64,000 nt of DNA from Alsobacter metallidurans (GCF_014636935.1 NZ_BMES01000002.1:973421-1037420), one strand, 5' to 3'; positions 22,899 to 31,548 are shown, numbered from the stretch's first letter. Numbers and translations are program-made. Notes: a model not told the origin generated them from the letters alone.

Positions 22899-23865
22899 CG
22901 GCCCTCTCCTCCCTGTTCTGGTTTTTTGTGGTCTTTGTCGCGAGCGCGCCGGCGAGCATGTCGCCTGCGGCCGTGATGATGGCCTGCGCCGGAGGCAGTC
23001 TGCGGCTCATGCGCAGGCAGCCATGGACGACGCCGGGAACGTGGTCGTAGCGGAAGTCGACGCCGGCCTCGGCCAGCCGGACGGCCAGGCGGCTGGTGTC
23101 GTCGCGCAGCGGATCGAGCCCGGCTGCCGCGAGATAGAGCGGCGGCAGCCCCGCGAGATCAGCCTCCAGCGGCGCGGCCTCGGGCGGCGGCGCGTCGAAG
23201 GCGTCGGCCAGGTAGTTGCGCCAGTACCAGCGCATGTTGACCGAGGTGAGCAGGTAACCCTCGCCGAAAGCGTGGTGGCTCGGCGTGTCGAAGATCGGCG
23301 CATAGCAGCCGTAGAACAGAGCCGCCGCGGCAGGGAGGCTATGGCCACCGTCCCGCAGGCGCATCATCGCCGCCAGCGCCAGCGTCGCGCCGGCCGAATC
23401 CCCGGCGAGCGCCCAGCGCTCCGCCGCCACGGCGCGGCCAAGGCCGCCTTCCCGCACGAAGGCGATCGCCGCCATGCAGTCGTCCAGCGGCGCCGGAAAC
23501 GGATGCTCGGGCGCAAGGCGATAATCGAAGCCGAACACGGCGCATCCCGACGCGACCGCGAGTTCGCGCATGGCGCCGTCATGCGTGTCGATCGAGCCGA
23601 ACGTCCAGCCGCCGCCATGCACGAAGATGATGACGGGCATCGCCTCGACCGCCGCCGGACGATAGAGCCGCGCCCGCATGGGGAACGGGCCCGGCACGGT
23701 CAGCTCCGCCACGTCCATCGCGGGCGCGCCAACGCTCCACGCCGCCGAGGCCGCATCGCTCACCCGGCGAGCCTCCTCGATCGGCAGCGTCTTCACGTCG
23801 ACGGCCGGCTGGGCCCTGAACTCGGCGAGGATTGTCGCCATCTCGGGATGGATGAAGGGTGTCAC
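22873..23865 (-). CDS. Alpha/beta hydrolase, hormone-sensitive-lipase family esterase
   Basis: A 330-aa serine esterase. The oxyanion motif is HGGGW (83-87) and the nucleophile elbow GDSAG (155-159, Ser157). The Asp is in GLDPLRDD and the His in VPGVVHGC. This is the HSL/acetyl-esterase family, which removes short acyl groups. In this operon it may deacylate a sugar ester before or after uptake. No signal peptide is visible, so it acts in the cytoplasm. Its start overlaps the GntR stop by 4 bp. Confidence 0.9.
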   Translation of the reverse strand: MTPFIHPEMATILAEFRAQPAVDVKTLPIEEARRVSDAASAAWSVGAPAMDVAELTVPGPFPMRARLYRPAAVEAMPVIIFVHGGGWTFGSIDTHDGAMRELAVASGCAVFGFDYRLAPEHPFPAPLDDCMAAIAFVREGGLGRAVAAERWALAGDSAGATLALAAMMRLRDGGHSLPAAAALFYGCYAPIFDTPSHHAFGEGYLLTSVNMRWYWRNYLADAFDAPPPEAAPLEADLAGLPPLYLAAAGLDPLRDDTSRLAVRLAEAGVDFRYDHVPGVVHGCLRMSRRLPPAQAIITAAGDMLAGALATKTTKNQNREERADDQGDQGT

Positions 23866-24527
23866 GCCGTGGTCTCCGTTGGGGCGGCATCGCCGAGCAG
23901 CACGATGGTGTCGATGTGCTGCCCCAGCGCCTGCGCCAGGCCCTCGCCATCCCGGGCGCGCAGGCAGTCCATGAGCACGTCATGGCGGGTCACCGTGTCG
24001 ACCAGCGGCCGCCGGTGGCCGGGCGCCCACAGCTTGAAGCGGTGGGAGTGCAACATGCAGCGCACCAGGATCTGCTCCAGCGCGTCTAGCCCGGACGCGC
24101 GGAAGATGGCGAGATGAAAATCCTTGTCGGCTTCGATGAGCCCGTACTCGTCCTGCTGGGCGGCGGCGTCGTCCATCGCGGCGCGGATGGGCAGGAGCGT
24201 CTCGATCAGCGCCGGGGTGGCGGCTGCGGCCGCGCGCCGCGCGCCGCGCGTCTCGATGGTCCGCCGCAGCACCAGCATTTCCTGCGCTTCGTCGGCGGTA
24301 AGCCGGGTCACCACCGTGCCGCGGCGCCCGCTGCGCGACACGAGGCCCTCCTCCTGCAGGCGGAGCAGCGCCTCGCGCACGGTGCCCTGGCTGGCGCCGA
24401 TCTCGCGGGCGAGGCCAAGCTCCGTCAGCACGGTCTCGGGCTCCAGCTCGTTGAGCATGATGCGCCGCTTGACGTGGTTGTAGGCCACGTCCGCCGGCCG
24501 CATCAATTTCAGCGCAGGAGCAAGCAT
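23862..24527 (-). CDS. GntR-family regulator with FCD ligand domain
   Basis: A 221-aa regulator with an N-terminal winged helix (LTELGLAREIGASQGTVREAL) and an FCD helical effector domain whose metal-binding residues include the Asp and His of EADKDFHLAIFRAS. It is first gene of the sugar-acid operon. I took the first ATG; a TTG 36 bp upstream is also in frame. The predicted promoter would place the ATG close to the transcription start, so a leaderless message or a start at Met9 is possible. Likely ligand is the imported sugar acid or its breakdown product. Confidence 0.9.
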   Translation of the reverse strand: MLAPALKLMRPADVAYNHVKRRIMLNELEPETVLTELGLAREIGASQGTVREALLRLQEEGLVSRSGRRGTVVTRLTADEAQEMLVLRRTIETRGARRAAAAATPALIETLLPIRAAMDDAAAQQDEYGLIEADKDFHLAIFRASGLDALEQILVRCMLHSHRFKLWAPGHRRPLVDTVTRHDVLMDCLRARDGEGLAQALGQHIDTIVLLGDAAPTETTA

Positions 24528-24529
24528 AT

Positions 24530-24563
24530 CATTATCGATAATGCGGGTGATTGCGGGCGTCAA
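24530..24563 (-). promoter_or_regulatory. Promoter and palindromic operator of the GntR operon
   Basis: On the minus strand a -35-like TTGACG (24558-24563) is followed after 17 bp by TATCGA (24535-24540). The -10 lies inside the perfect 14-bp palindrome CATTATCGATAATG (24530-24543). FCD-GntR proteins commonly bind short AT-rich palindromes, so autorepression is likely. The site is read directly; the factor is inferred. Confidence 0.5.
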
Positions 24564-24647
24564 CGCTCTTGTTCACACACCCGCCGCTGCCGTCGCGCAA
24601 GGAATGTAACGTTGCGAAAGACGCCCAATATCGTTACAGAGCAATTC

Positions 24648-24661
24648 TGCAAGCGGTTACA
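24648..24661. promoter_or_regulatory. Candidate LacI-family operator 1
   Basis: TGCAAGCGGTTACA matches the perfect palindrome found at 31640 in 12 of 14 positions. It lies 33 bp upstream of the 232-aa gene. Two extra half-sites, TGTAACG at 24605 and CGTTACA at 24632, form an inverted pair just upstream. Confidence 0.5.
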
Positions 24662-24694
24662 GTTCAGCACGGCTGAGGCAGGGAGTTTTGCGCA

Positions 24695-25393
24695 ATGGCG
24701 ATGGCGGGACGTGGCGTACTGGCGATCTGGAACGGGATCGCGCCGGAAGCGGAAGCGGACTTCGTAGCCTGGCATGTGCGCGAGCACATCCCCGAGCGCG
24801 TCAGCCTCCCGGGTTTCCTGCGCGGCCGCCGCTATGCCTCGCAGGACGCGTCGCCGCTTTATTTCAACTTCTACGAAACGGAGGGCGCGGAGGCGCTGAC
24901 GTCGGGCGCCTACAAGGCTCGCCTCAACGCGCCTTCGGACTGGACGCGGCAGGTCGTCCGCCATTTCACGGACACCTCGCGGACGGTGTGCGACGTCGCG
25001 ATGAGCATGGGCGTCGGCGAGGCCGGCTGGATCGAGACGTTCCGGGTTTCCAGTCCGGTTCCGGCCGATTTCGGCGATGCGGCCACAGGCATCCTCCAGT
25101 CAGCGATGGACCAGCGCGGGATCGTGGCTGTCCATCTGCTCCAGGGCGAGCATCAGGCGAGCCGCAGCGACTCGGCCGAAAAGGCCATGCGCGCCCAGCC
25201 GGACGAGGTGGTGGACTGGATCGCGCTCGTCGAAGCTGTCGACCGGGCCGCGCTGGAACTCATGCGCCCGACGCTCGACATCGCGGAGCGCCTGCGCGGG
25301 GCCGGCGCGGCCGGAACGGTGCGGCGCGGGATCTACCAGTTGCAGTATAGCTTGACGCATGCCGAGATGCTGGCCCAACCAGGGCAGCGTTGA
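24695..25393 (+). CDS. Conserved hypothetical protein with EthD/Dabb-like segments
   Basis: A 232-aa cytosolic protein. The N-terminal half starts GVLAIWNGIAPEAEADF and continues WHVREHIPERVSLPGFLRGRRY, which resembles one half of a ferredoxin-like dimeric alpha-beta barrel (EthD, Dabb). The C-terminal end (RRGIYQLQYSL) could be the second half, giving a pseudo-dimer. Such proteins bind or rearrange small aromatic or hydroaromatic compounds, but no active site can be named. GGGAG lies 9 bp upstream. It precedes the lacI gene by 32 bp and has a LacI-type site upstream. Confidence 0.65.
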   Translation: MAMAGRGVLAIWNGIAPEAEADFVAWHVREHIPERVSLPGFLRGRRYASQDASPLYFNFYETEGAEALTSGAYKARLNAPSDWTRQVVRHFTDTSRTVCDVAMSMGVGEAGWIETFRVSSPVPADFGDAATGILQSAMDQRGIVAVHLLQGEHQASRSDSAEKAMRAQPDEVVDWIALVEAVDRAALELMRPTLDIAERLRGAGAAGTVRRGIYQLQYSLTHAEMLAQPGQR

Positions 25394-25425
25394 GACGAGA
25401 CGGCGCGCTGAACCGGGGGACAGGA

Positions 25426-26472
25426 ATGAGCGTGGTCGAAGGCCGCAAGCGGCACCCGGGCAGCGTCGGCCTGCGCGACGTGGCGAAGCTCGCGGGCGTC
25501 TCGACCGCGACGGTGTCGCGGGCCATCAACAATCCGGACCTCGTCTCGCCCGAGCTGCGCCAGCGCATCTCCGCCACCATCGAGCAACTCGGCTGGGTGC
25601 CGGACGGCGCCGCCAAGGCGCTGGCGACGCGCCGCTCCTATGCGATCGGCGCCGTGTTCCCGACGCTGGCGACCGGCGATTTCGCGCGCGCCACCAACGC
25701 CGTGCAGAAGGAGCTGCAGGGCCTCGGCTACACGCTCCTGCTCGCCTGTTCGGAATACGACGCCGTGCAGGAATTGGCCCAGGTCAAGAAATTCGCCGAG
25801 CGCGGCGTCGACGGGCTGATCCTGGTGGGCCGCGCCCACCACCCGGACCTGTATCGCTTCCTCGACAAGCATCGCATGCCGCACGTCTTCAGCTTCGTGC
25901 ATGACGGGCAGGACGAGGGCGTCTGCATCGGCCCTGACAACCGCAAGGCCATGGCGGGCCTGACCAACTACCTGATCGAAGTCGGCCACCGCACCATCGC
26001 GGTGCTGGCCCAATCCGTCGAGAACAACGACCGAGCCGAAGCCCGGCTCAACGGCATCCGCGACGCGCTCGCGATCCAGGGCATCGCGGTGCGGCCACAG
26101 CACATGGCGGTGGGTCGCTGGACCATTGAGGAAGGGCGCGAGATGTTCGGCGCCGTATGGGACACCACGCCCCGGCCCACCGCGATCGTGTGCGGCAACG
26201 CCCACCTTGCAGTCGGCGCCATGATCGAGGCGCTGGCGCGCGGCGTCGACGTTCCGGGCGCGGTCTCGATCGTCAGCTATGACGACATCGACATCATGTC
26301 CCACCTGCCCGTCACCGTGACGGCGCTGCGCGTCCCCAGCGACGAGGTGGGCCGCAACGCCGCGCGTTCGGTTGTCGGAATGGTCGAGCAGCGGCCCTTG
26401 CCGGTCATCTACGAGCATGTTCCCGAGCTGGTGATCCGCGGATCTTCGGGTCCGCCTCCCCGGCCGGCGTGA
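25426..26472 (+). CDS. LacI-family transcriptional regulator
   Basis: A 348-aa repressor. The HTH (LRDVAKLAGVSTATVSRAIN) and hinge helix (GAAKALATRRS) are classical, followed by a PBP-type effector domain (YAIGAVFPTLA, then VDGLILVGR and SIVSYDDIDIMSHL). The chosen ATG follows GGGGGACAGGA. Three sites related to TGTAACCGGTTACA, the form LacI proteins recognise, lie nearby at 24648, 26507 and 31640. It most likely represses the 232-aa gene, aroE and the divergent CoA-pathway operons. The inducer is unknown. Confidence 0.92.
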   Translation: MSVVEGRKRHPGSVGLRDVAKLAGVSTATVSRAINNPDLVSPELRQRISATIEQLGWVPDGAAKALATRRSYAIGAVFPTLATGDFARATNAVQKELQGLGYTLLLACSEYDAVQELAQVKKFAERGVDGLILVGRAHHPDLYRFLDKHRMPHVFSFVHDGQDEGVCIGPDNRKAMAGLTNYLIEVGHRTIAVLAQSVENNDRAEARLNGIRDALAIQGIAVRPQHMAVGRWTIEEGREMFGAVWDTTPRPTAIVCGNAHLAVGAMIEALARGVDVPGAVSIVSYDDIDIMSHLPVTVTALRVPSDEVGRNAARSVVGMVEQRPLPVIYEHVPELVIRGSSGPPPRPA

Positions 26473-26494
26473 GACAGCCCTCCAACCGGCAAAC

Positions 26495-26522
26495 TTGCAA
26501 GAAGCATGTAACCGGCTACATT
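26495..26522 (+). promoter_or_regulatory. Promoter with LacI operator 2 upstream of aroE
   Basis: TTGCAA (26495-26500) and TACATT (26517-26522), 16 bp apart, form a plausible sigma-70 promoter. The operator TGTAACCGGCTACA (26507-26520; 13 of 14 matches to the 31640 site) covers the spacer and -10. The aroE ATG is only 6 bp past the -10, so the message would be leaderless or nearly so. Confidence 0.5.
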
Positions 26523-26528
26523 GACATT

Positions 26529-27356
26529 ATGAGCAGTTCTGAGACTCGTCCCGACCAGCCGGTGATCACGGGCGCCACGCGCCTTTACGCCATTGTGGGC
26601 GACCCAATCGCGCAGGCGAAGTCGCCGGCTGTCTACAACGCATTGCTGGCGGCGGCAGGCCGCAACGCCGTTCTCGTCCCCTGGCTGTTGTCGACAGCGG
26701 ATTTCGATGCCGGCCTGCGCGGGCTGCTACGCGCCGGCAACGTGGACGGGCTCGTCTTCACCTACCCGCACAAACAGGCCGCCCTGCCCTTCGCCGACGT
26801 CGTGCATTCCCGCGCCCGACAAGTGGGCGCCACGAATGCGCTACGCCGCCGGCTGGACGGACGGTGGGAAGCCGACATGTTCGACGGCGTCGGCCTCGTG
26901 CGCGCCCTTGAGGATGTCGGGACCTCGCCTGGCGGCCGGACCATCTGGCTGGTCGGCGCTGGCGGAGCCGGCGGCGCGATCGCGTTTGCGCTGGCGGAGG
27001 CGGGCGCGAGCCAAATCCATCTCACGGACGTCGAAGCCGACAAAGCAACCGGCATCGCCGTCTCGGTCGCGAAAGCCTTCCCGGGCGTCATCGTTTCCTT
27101 GGCCCCGCCGTCGCTGGAAACCGTCTCGATCCTGATCAACGCGACGCCGGTCGGCCTGTCGGACGCGGACGGGCTCCCTGTCGCGCTCGACGACGCACTG
27201 CCCGCATCGCTCACGGTGGTGGACATCGTTCCCCGCGAGGCGACGCGGCTTCTGGATCTCGCTCGCGCCAGCGGGTGCCGCACCGTAGGCGGAGCCGCCA
27301 TGGTCGCCGGGCAGGCCGCGGCCGTGCTGGACTATTTCGGTGAAACTGCCGCCTGA
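26529..27356 (+). CDS. aroE: Shikimate/quinate dehydrogenase-family protein
   Basis: A 275-aa NAD(P)-dependent oxidoreductase. The substrate site has the Ser of QAKSPAVYN, the catalytic Lys in FTYPHKQ, Asn in VGATNAL and Asp in DMFDGVG, then the Rossmann motif VGAGGAGGAIA and Gln in MVAGQAA. The TYPHK form differs from the usual TVPHK of biosynthetic AroE and is closer to quinate/shikimate dehydrogenase-like paralogues. It converts dehydroshikimate or dehydroquinate to the reduced acid, or the reverse. The LacI operator and catabolic neighbours favour degradation. It converges on the enoyl-CoA hydratase gene with a 15-bp gap. Confidence 0.85.
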   Translation: MSSSETRPDQPVITGATRLYAIVGDPIAQAKSPAVYNALLAAAGRNAVLVPWLLSTADFDAGLRGLLRAGNVDGLVFTYPHKQAALPFADVVHSRARQVGATNALRRRLDGRWEADMFDGVGLVRALEDVGTSPGGRTIWLVGAGGAGGAIAFALAEAGASQIHLTDVEADKATGIAVSVAKAFPGVIVSLAPPSLETVSILINATPVGLSDADGLPVALDDALPASLTVVDIVPREATRLLDLARASGCRTVGGAAMVAGQAAAVLDYFGETAA

Positions 27357-27371
27357 AGATGGCCCGCTGCG

Positions 27372-28163
27372 TCAAGATCCGCGAAACACAGGCGTACGCT
27401 TGTCGAAAAAGGCGCGCATGCCTTCGCGCAGGTCATCAGAGTCGAAGATTGCCTGCTGGGACACCGTCGATCGGCTGAGCGCGCCCTCGAGCGGTTCGTC
27501 CAGGGCCGCGTCCACGAGCTGCTTGCCGAGCCGGTTCGAAAGGGGACCTCGGTCGGCGATGACGCCCGCCCAGGCCCGAGCGGCGTCCAGCGCCGACCCG
27601 TCTCGTGCGATGCGGTTTACGACGCCCCAAGCGAGAGCCTGGTCGGCGTCGACGACCTCTCCGGTGAACAGCATCTCCTTGGCCCGGGCCGGGCCGACGA
27701 GGCGCGCCAGACGCACGGCGCCGCTGCCCGCTAGGCCGCCGAGGCGGCACTCCGTCAGGCCCAGCGCGATCCCCACGCGGGCGACCCGCAGGTCGCAGGC
27801 GAGCGCCAGTTCCAGCCCTCCGCCCAGCGCCGGTCCGTCCAGCGCCGCGATGGTGGGCGCCGGCAGCCGCGCCAGCCGCCGCAGCACCATATCCTCGAAG
27901 AGGATTTTCTCCTCGCTGGCGTTCTCGCGGAGATGCGCGAATTCCTTGATGTCGCTGCCGGCGCAGAAGGCCCGCCCCGTCCCGCCATGCAGGATCACGC
28001 AACGCACCTGCGCGTCCCCGGCCAGCGTCGCGAGCGCGGCGTTCAGCGAGCGCAGGAGCGGCTTCGTCACCAGGTTGAGCGGTCCGGCCTGCAACGCGAT
28101 CTCGGCGACCGCGCCAGACCGGGTGAGTTCCACCCGGGCTCCCGTCCTGCCTTGCGCGGTCAC
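27372..28163 (-). CDS. Enoyl-CoA hydratase/isomerase family protein
   Basis: A 263-aa crotonase-fold enzyme. The oxyanion-hole segments are AFCAGSDIKEF and DGPALGGGLELA; the two catalytic-position glutamates are in GGGLELA and LTECRLGG. It probably hydrates an enoyl-CoA or catalyses a related ring or C-C reaction. The start is a GTG preceded by GGAGGGCGG; a second GTG 30 bp further in, also with GGAG, is possible. Last gene of the minus-strand ABC operon, 25 bp after the ATPase gene. Together with the MaoC-like and CoA-transferase proteins it implies CoA-dependent catabolism. Confidence 0.88.
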   Translation of the reverse strand: MTAQGRTGARVELTRSGAVAEIALQAGPLNLVTKPLLRSLNAALATLAGDAQVRCVILHGGTGRAFCAGSDIKEFAHLRENASEEKILFEDMVLRRLARLPAPTIAALDGPALGGGLELALACDLRVARVGIALGLTECRLGGLAGSGAVRLARLVGPARAKEMLFTGEVVDADQALAWGVVNRIARDGSALDAARAWAGVIADRGPLSNRLGKQLVDAALDEPLEGALSRSTVSQQAIFDSDDLREGMRAFFDKRTPVFRGS

Positions 28164-28188
28164 CCCCGCCCTCCCCTGCCTGGTCCGG

Positions 28189-29028
28189 TCACGCCGGCTC
28201 CTTGGCCGCTCCGGGCTCGACGCCGTGCAACACGCCGAGCCGGGCGAAATGCCGGTGAATACGGTCGACATAGCGGGTGAACTCCGGCGCGTCGCCGAGC
28301 ACCAGCGGCCGCGGCCGTGGCAGCGACACCTGAATGTCGTCGATCACCTCGCCCGGGCTCGGGCTCATCACCAGGATGCGGTCGGAAAGCCCCACGGCTT
28401 CTTCGACGCTGTGCGTGATGAACAGCACGGTCGGCCTGCGCCGCAACCAAAGCTCCTCGAGATCCGCCCGGACCTGAAGCCGCGTCAGCGCGTCCAGCGC
28501 CCCGAAGGGCTCGTCCATCAGGATCACGGCCGGATCGTGCACGAGCGTGCGGATCAGCGACACGCGCTGGCGCATGCCGCCGGAAAGCTGCGACGGATAT
28601 TTGTTCATCGCATGCTCGAGCTTGAGCTGCGCGAATAGGTCGCGCGCCCGCTTCTCGAGCGGTTGGCGCGGCAGGCCGCGGATGTCCGCATGCAGCATCA
28701 CGTTCTCGAACGCGGTGCGGAATTCAAGCAGGAGGTGGTCCTGGAAGGCGATGCCCACATCGGTGATCGGCTTCACCACCGGGCGGCCGTCGACCACGAC
28801 CTCGCCCGAACTCGGCTTGAGCAGGCCCGCGGCAATGAGCATGAGCGTGCTCTTGCCGCAGCCCGAGGCGCCGACCACCGACACGAAGGCCCCCGCGTCG
28901 ATGGAGACGTTCAGCGGCTTCAGCGCCTGGAACGGCTTGCCCGAATGCTCGCCGAACTCTTTCGAGACGTTGCGGATGCCGATAGGAACACCCGATTGTT
29001 CCGGCAGGGACAGGGCCGCGGCGCTCAT
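28189..29028 (-). CDS. ABC transporter ATPase, nitrate/sulfonate/taurine type
   Basis: A 279-aa ATPase. Walker A GASGCGKST, Q-loop AFQDHLLLEF, signature LSGGMRQR, Walker B VILMDEPFGALD and switch His in FITHSVEEA are intact. The TauB/SsuB-like layout matches the single permease and NMT1-type binding protein of the same operon. It powers import of the still unknown substrate. It follows the MaoC-like gene by 10 bp. Confidence 0.94.
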   Translation of the reverse strand: MSAAALSLPEQSGVPIGIRNVSKEFGEHSGKPFQALKPLNVSIDAGAFVSVVGASGCGKSTLMLIAAGLLKPSSGEVVVDGRPVVKPITDVGIAFQDHLLLEFRTAFENVMLHADIRGLPRQPLEKRARDLFAQLKLEHAMNKYPSQLSGGMRQRVSLIRTLVHDPAVILMDEPFGALDALTRLQVRADLEELWLRRRPTVLFITHSVEEAVGLSDRILVMSPSPGEVIDDIQVSLPRPRPLVLGDAPEFTRYVDRIHRHFARLGVLHGVEPGAAKEPA

Positions 29029-29038
29029 GGGAGCCTCA

Positions 29039-29542
29039 TCAAACGGCGACGGTGTCGGGTTCGCCGCGCGACGCCGCGACGGCCTCGAGCGGCGTCTTGG
29101 ACAGCAGAAGCGCCTTGCGGCCCTTCTGCACCACGACGCCGTCCTGGTTCACCAACTCCACCGCGAAGGTCGCGATGGCCTGGTTGGGACGCGAGCGGCT
29201 GTCCCGGATCTCGACGATCCAATAGTTCACGAAGATCGTGTCGCCGATGAAGATCGGCCCCGCGAACGACCAGTCCGTGATGCCCAGGAAGGCGATGGCC
29301 GTCTCCCTGAGCTCGCCGGTTCTGGCCCACATCAGGCCATGCGCGTAGGCAAGGCCCAGCATGCCGTGCGCGACGCGGCGACCGAACTGGCTGGCGCGGC
29401 CATAGACCTCGCTCGTGTGCAGCTCGGAGAAGTCGCCGGTCAGGCCCGCGAAGGCCATCAGGTCGGCCTCTCCGATCGTGCGCCCGGGGCTGCGGAACCG
29501 CATCCCGACGTGAAGGTCCTCGAAGCGATAGCCAGTCGTCAT
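29039..29542 (-). CDS. MaoC-like hot-dog dehydratase
   Basis: A 167-aa hot-dog protein of the (R)-specific enoyl-CoA hydratase type. The hydratase motif is GDFSELHTSE followed by FGRRVAHGMLGLA; the Asp and His of the motif are kept while the usual Asn is Ser. It would add water to, or remove it from, a CoA thioester. It lies between the binding-protein and ATPase genes, so transporter and degradation enzymes are co-expressed. Confidence 0.88.
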   Translation of the reverse strand: MTTGYRFEDLHVGMRFRSPGRTIGEADLMAFAGLTGDFSELHTSEVYGRASQFGRRVAHGMLGLAYAHGLMWARTGELRETAIAFLGITDWSFAGPIFIGDTIFVNYWIVEIRDSRSRPNQAIATFAVELVNQDGVVVQKGRKALLLSKTPLEAVAASRGEPDTVAV

Positions 29543-29584
29543 TCCGGGTCTCCGTTCGCGGTTCAGACGCTCGCGCGCGCCTGC

Positions 29585-30619
29585 TCACTTGCAGGGGCGC
29601 AGGTCCTTCTCCGCGGGGAGGAACGCGTTGGTGTAGTAGCTCTTCGGGTCTTGCCCGGCAGGCAGCAAGCCGACCTCCGACAGAAGCGTTTGCGTCTTCT
29701 CCCACTGGCTGTCCTCGGCCTTGCCCAGGAACTTGGCCCCGCCGCTGCAGAACAAGGGCGTGATGGCGGCGAGTTCGCTGGCGGCCAGCTTGGCGTTCAC
29801 CTCGGGGAATACCGTCTTGAGGTGCTGCACGGTCTTTTCAGGGTTGTCGATTGCGAAGCCCCAGCCCTTCAGGCTCGCGGCGACGAACTTCTTCACGACG
29901 TCAGGCTGCTCCTTGAGAAAGCTGTCGGCCACGAAGATCGAGGTGCTGACGGTCGGGACGCCGAAGTCAGCGAAGCGGAAATTATCCAGCTCCGCGCCCT
30001 GGGCTTCGAGCTGGATCTGGTAAGCGTCCATGGAGCCCAGGATGGCGTCGACCTGCCCCTGCAACAGGGCTGGCACCATGGACGTCGGCGGCATGTTCAG
30101 CATCGTCATGTCGGTTTCCTTCAAGCCGTTGGCCTTCAGGAACAGCGGCAGCATCGTGGTCTGCGAGGAGCCGGCTGGCACGCCGACCTTCTTGCCCGCG
30201 AGCGCCTTCACGGAGGTGACGCCCGTCTTTTTCAGCGCCGACACCTCGTTGGGGTTGGACTGGTAGACGGTGGCGACCACCTTCATGGGCGCGCCCTTGG
30301 CGATCAGCTGGCTGACCGCGACAGCGTCCGCGTAGGCCACCTGCGCACGGCCGTTGGCGACGAGCTGGGCCGTGTTGCCCGAGCCGTTGCCTTGCACCAC
30401 GGCGACGTCGAGCCCCGCGTCCTTGTAGTAGCCCTCGCCAACCGCGGCCGCGAATCCTGCATTGGGGCCGCCTGCCGTCCAGTTGAGCTGGAACGTCAGC
30501 TTGGTCTGGGCCGACGCGCCCTGCGGCGCCCATGCGGCGAGCGCCAGCGCACCCGCGAGGGTTACGCTCTTCAGGCGCGAACGGCTGCCGGAAGTCCGGC
30601 TCTTGATCGACGTCGTCAT
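29585..30619 (-). CDS. ABC transporter substrate-binding protein, NMT1/SsuA type
   Basis: A 344-aa exported protein with a Sec signal peptide (LKSVTLAGALALAAWAPQGASA, cleavage near residue 37). The mature part starts KLTFQLNWTAGGPNAGFAAA, the phrase common to NMT1/THI5-like binding proteins for pyrimidine precursors, sulfonates and aromatic acids. GKKVGVPAGSSQ is the second family segment. The chosen ATG begins the n-region TSIKSRTSGSRSRLK. It delivers the substrate to the adjacent permease. Confidence 0.9.
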   Translation of the reverse strand: MTTSIKSRTSGSRSRLKSVTLAGALALAAWAPQGASAQTKLTFQLNWTAGGPNAGFAAAVGEGYYKDAGLDVAVVQGNGSGNTAQLVANGRAQVAYADAVAVSQLIAKGAPMKVVATVYQSNPNEVSALKKTGVTSVKALAGKKVGVPAGSSQTTMLPLFLKANGLKETDMTMLNMPPTSMVPALLQGQVDAILGSMDAYQIQLEAQGAELDNFRFADFGVPTVSTSIFVADSFLKEQPDVVKKFVAASLKGWGFAIDNPEKTVQHLKTVFPEVNAKLAASELAAITPLFCSGGAKFLGKAEDSQWEKTQTLLSEVGLLPAGQDPKSYYTNAFLPAEKDLRPCK

Positions 30620-30684
30620 GTTTCGTCCTCCCTCGTCATCGTTGTTGTTGGTTGCGACCGACGCGCCAAAAGCCGCGCCGGCGA

Positions 30685-31548
30685 TCACGTGCGGCTGATC
30701 CGCTGCCAGGGGGTCAGGGCCCACTCGGCGAGTTCCACCGCGTAGTTGATGAGGATGCCGATCAACGTCAGCACCACGAGCACCGCGAAGGTGAGCTGGA
30801 GGTCCATCGTGCTGGTGCCGCGCAGCAGCACGTAGCCGAGCCCCTCGTTGGCTCCGACGAATTCGGCCACGATGGCGGCTGTCGCCGCTATCGTGGCGGA
30901 CGTCTTGACGCCCGCGAAGATCACGGGCAGCGCCGCTGGGAAACGCAAGAACCGGAACGTTTGCCAGATGCTCGCGCCCATGGATTTGGTGAGGTAGAGC
31001 AGGCGCGTGTCCAGGATCTGGAAGCCGCTGATGCTGGAAATCAGCAGCGGAAAAAACGTCATCAGCGTCGTCAGCAGCACCTTGGATTCGATGCCGAACC
31101 CCAGCCACACGAGAAACAGAGGCGCGACGGCGATCTTGGGAACGAGCTGCAGCAGGACGATGGGCGGATAAAGCGTCTGCTTGGCGACGCGCGACAACGC
31201 GATCACGAGCCCGAGCGGGATGGCCAGCACGATGGTGAGCCCGAATCCGAGCAGGATCTCGGCCAACGTCACCTTGGCGTGCGTCCACAGCAGCGCCCGG
31301 TCCGCCACCAGCCGCTCGAACACCGAGTCTGGGCTAGGCAGTAGATAGGGCGGAATTTTGAAGGCCTTCACGGCTGCCCACCAGCACCCGACGATCACCA
31401 CGAAAGACAAGGGCGGCAGGAGATTCCAGCCGATCGCGGCGGCGCGGCGCATCATCCGGCCCTGGCCGGGCGTCGACGCCTGCACGGCGGCCACGGGCGA
31501 CGCGGCTTCTACCGTCCCTGGATCACGCGCGATGGGGTTGGCGACCAT
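30685..31548 (-). CDS. ABC transporter permease, SsuC/TauC type
   Basis: A 287-aa inner-membrane protein with about six TM helices; the first is at about 40-60 (NLLPPLSFVVIVGCWWAAV). The EAA-like loop reads YLTKSMGASIWQTFRFLRFP, the form used in nitrate/sulfonate/taurine importers. It is first gene of the minus-strand operon and divergent from the CoA-transferase. The shared 166-bp gap holds the perfect LacI operator. Confidence 0.92.
   Translation of the reverse strand: MVANPIARDPGTVEAASPVAAVQASTPGQGRMMRRAAAIGWNLLPPLSFVVIVGCWWAAVKAFKIPPYLLPSPDSVFERLVADRALLWTHAKVTLAEILLGFGLTIVLAIPLGLVIALSRVAKQTLYPPIVLLQLVPKIAVAPLFLVWLGFGIESKVLLTTLMTFFPLLISSISGFQILDTRLLYLTKSMGASIWQTFRFLRFPAALPVIFAGVKTSATIAATAAIVAEFVGANEGLGYVLLRGTSTMDLQLTFAVLVVLTLIGILINYAVELAEWALTPWQRISRT

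Noticed and set aside
24605-24638. TGTAACG and CGTTACA as a separate operator
   Set aside because: The halves are 20 bp apart and more like two half-sites; they are noted with operator 1 and not called separately.
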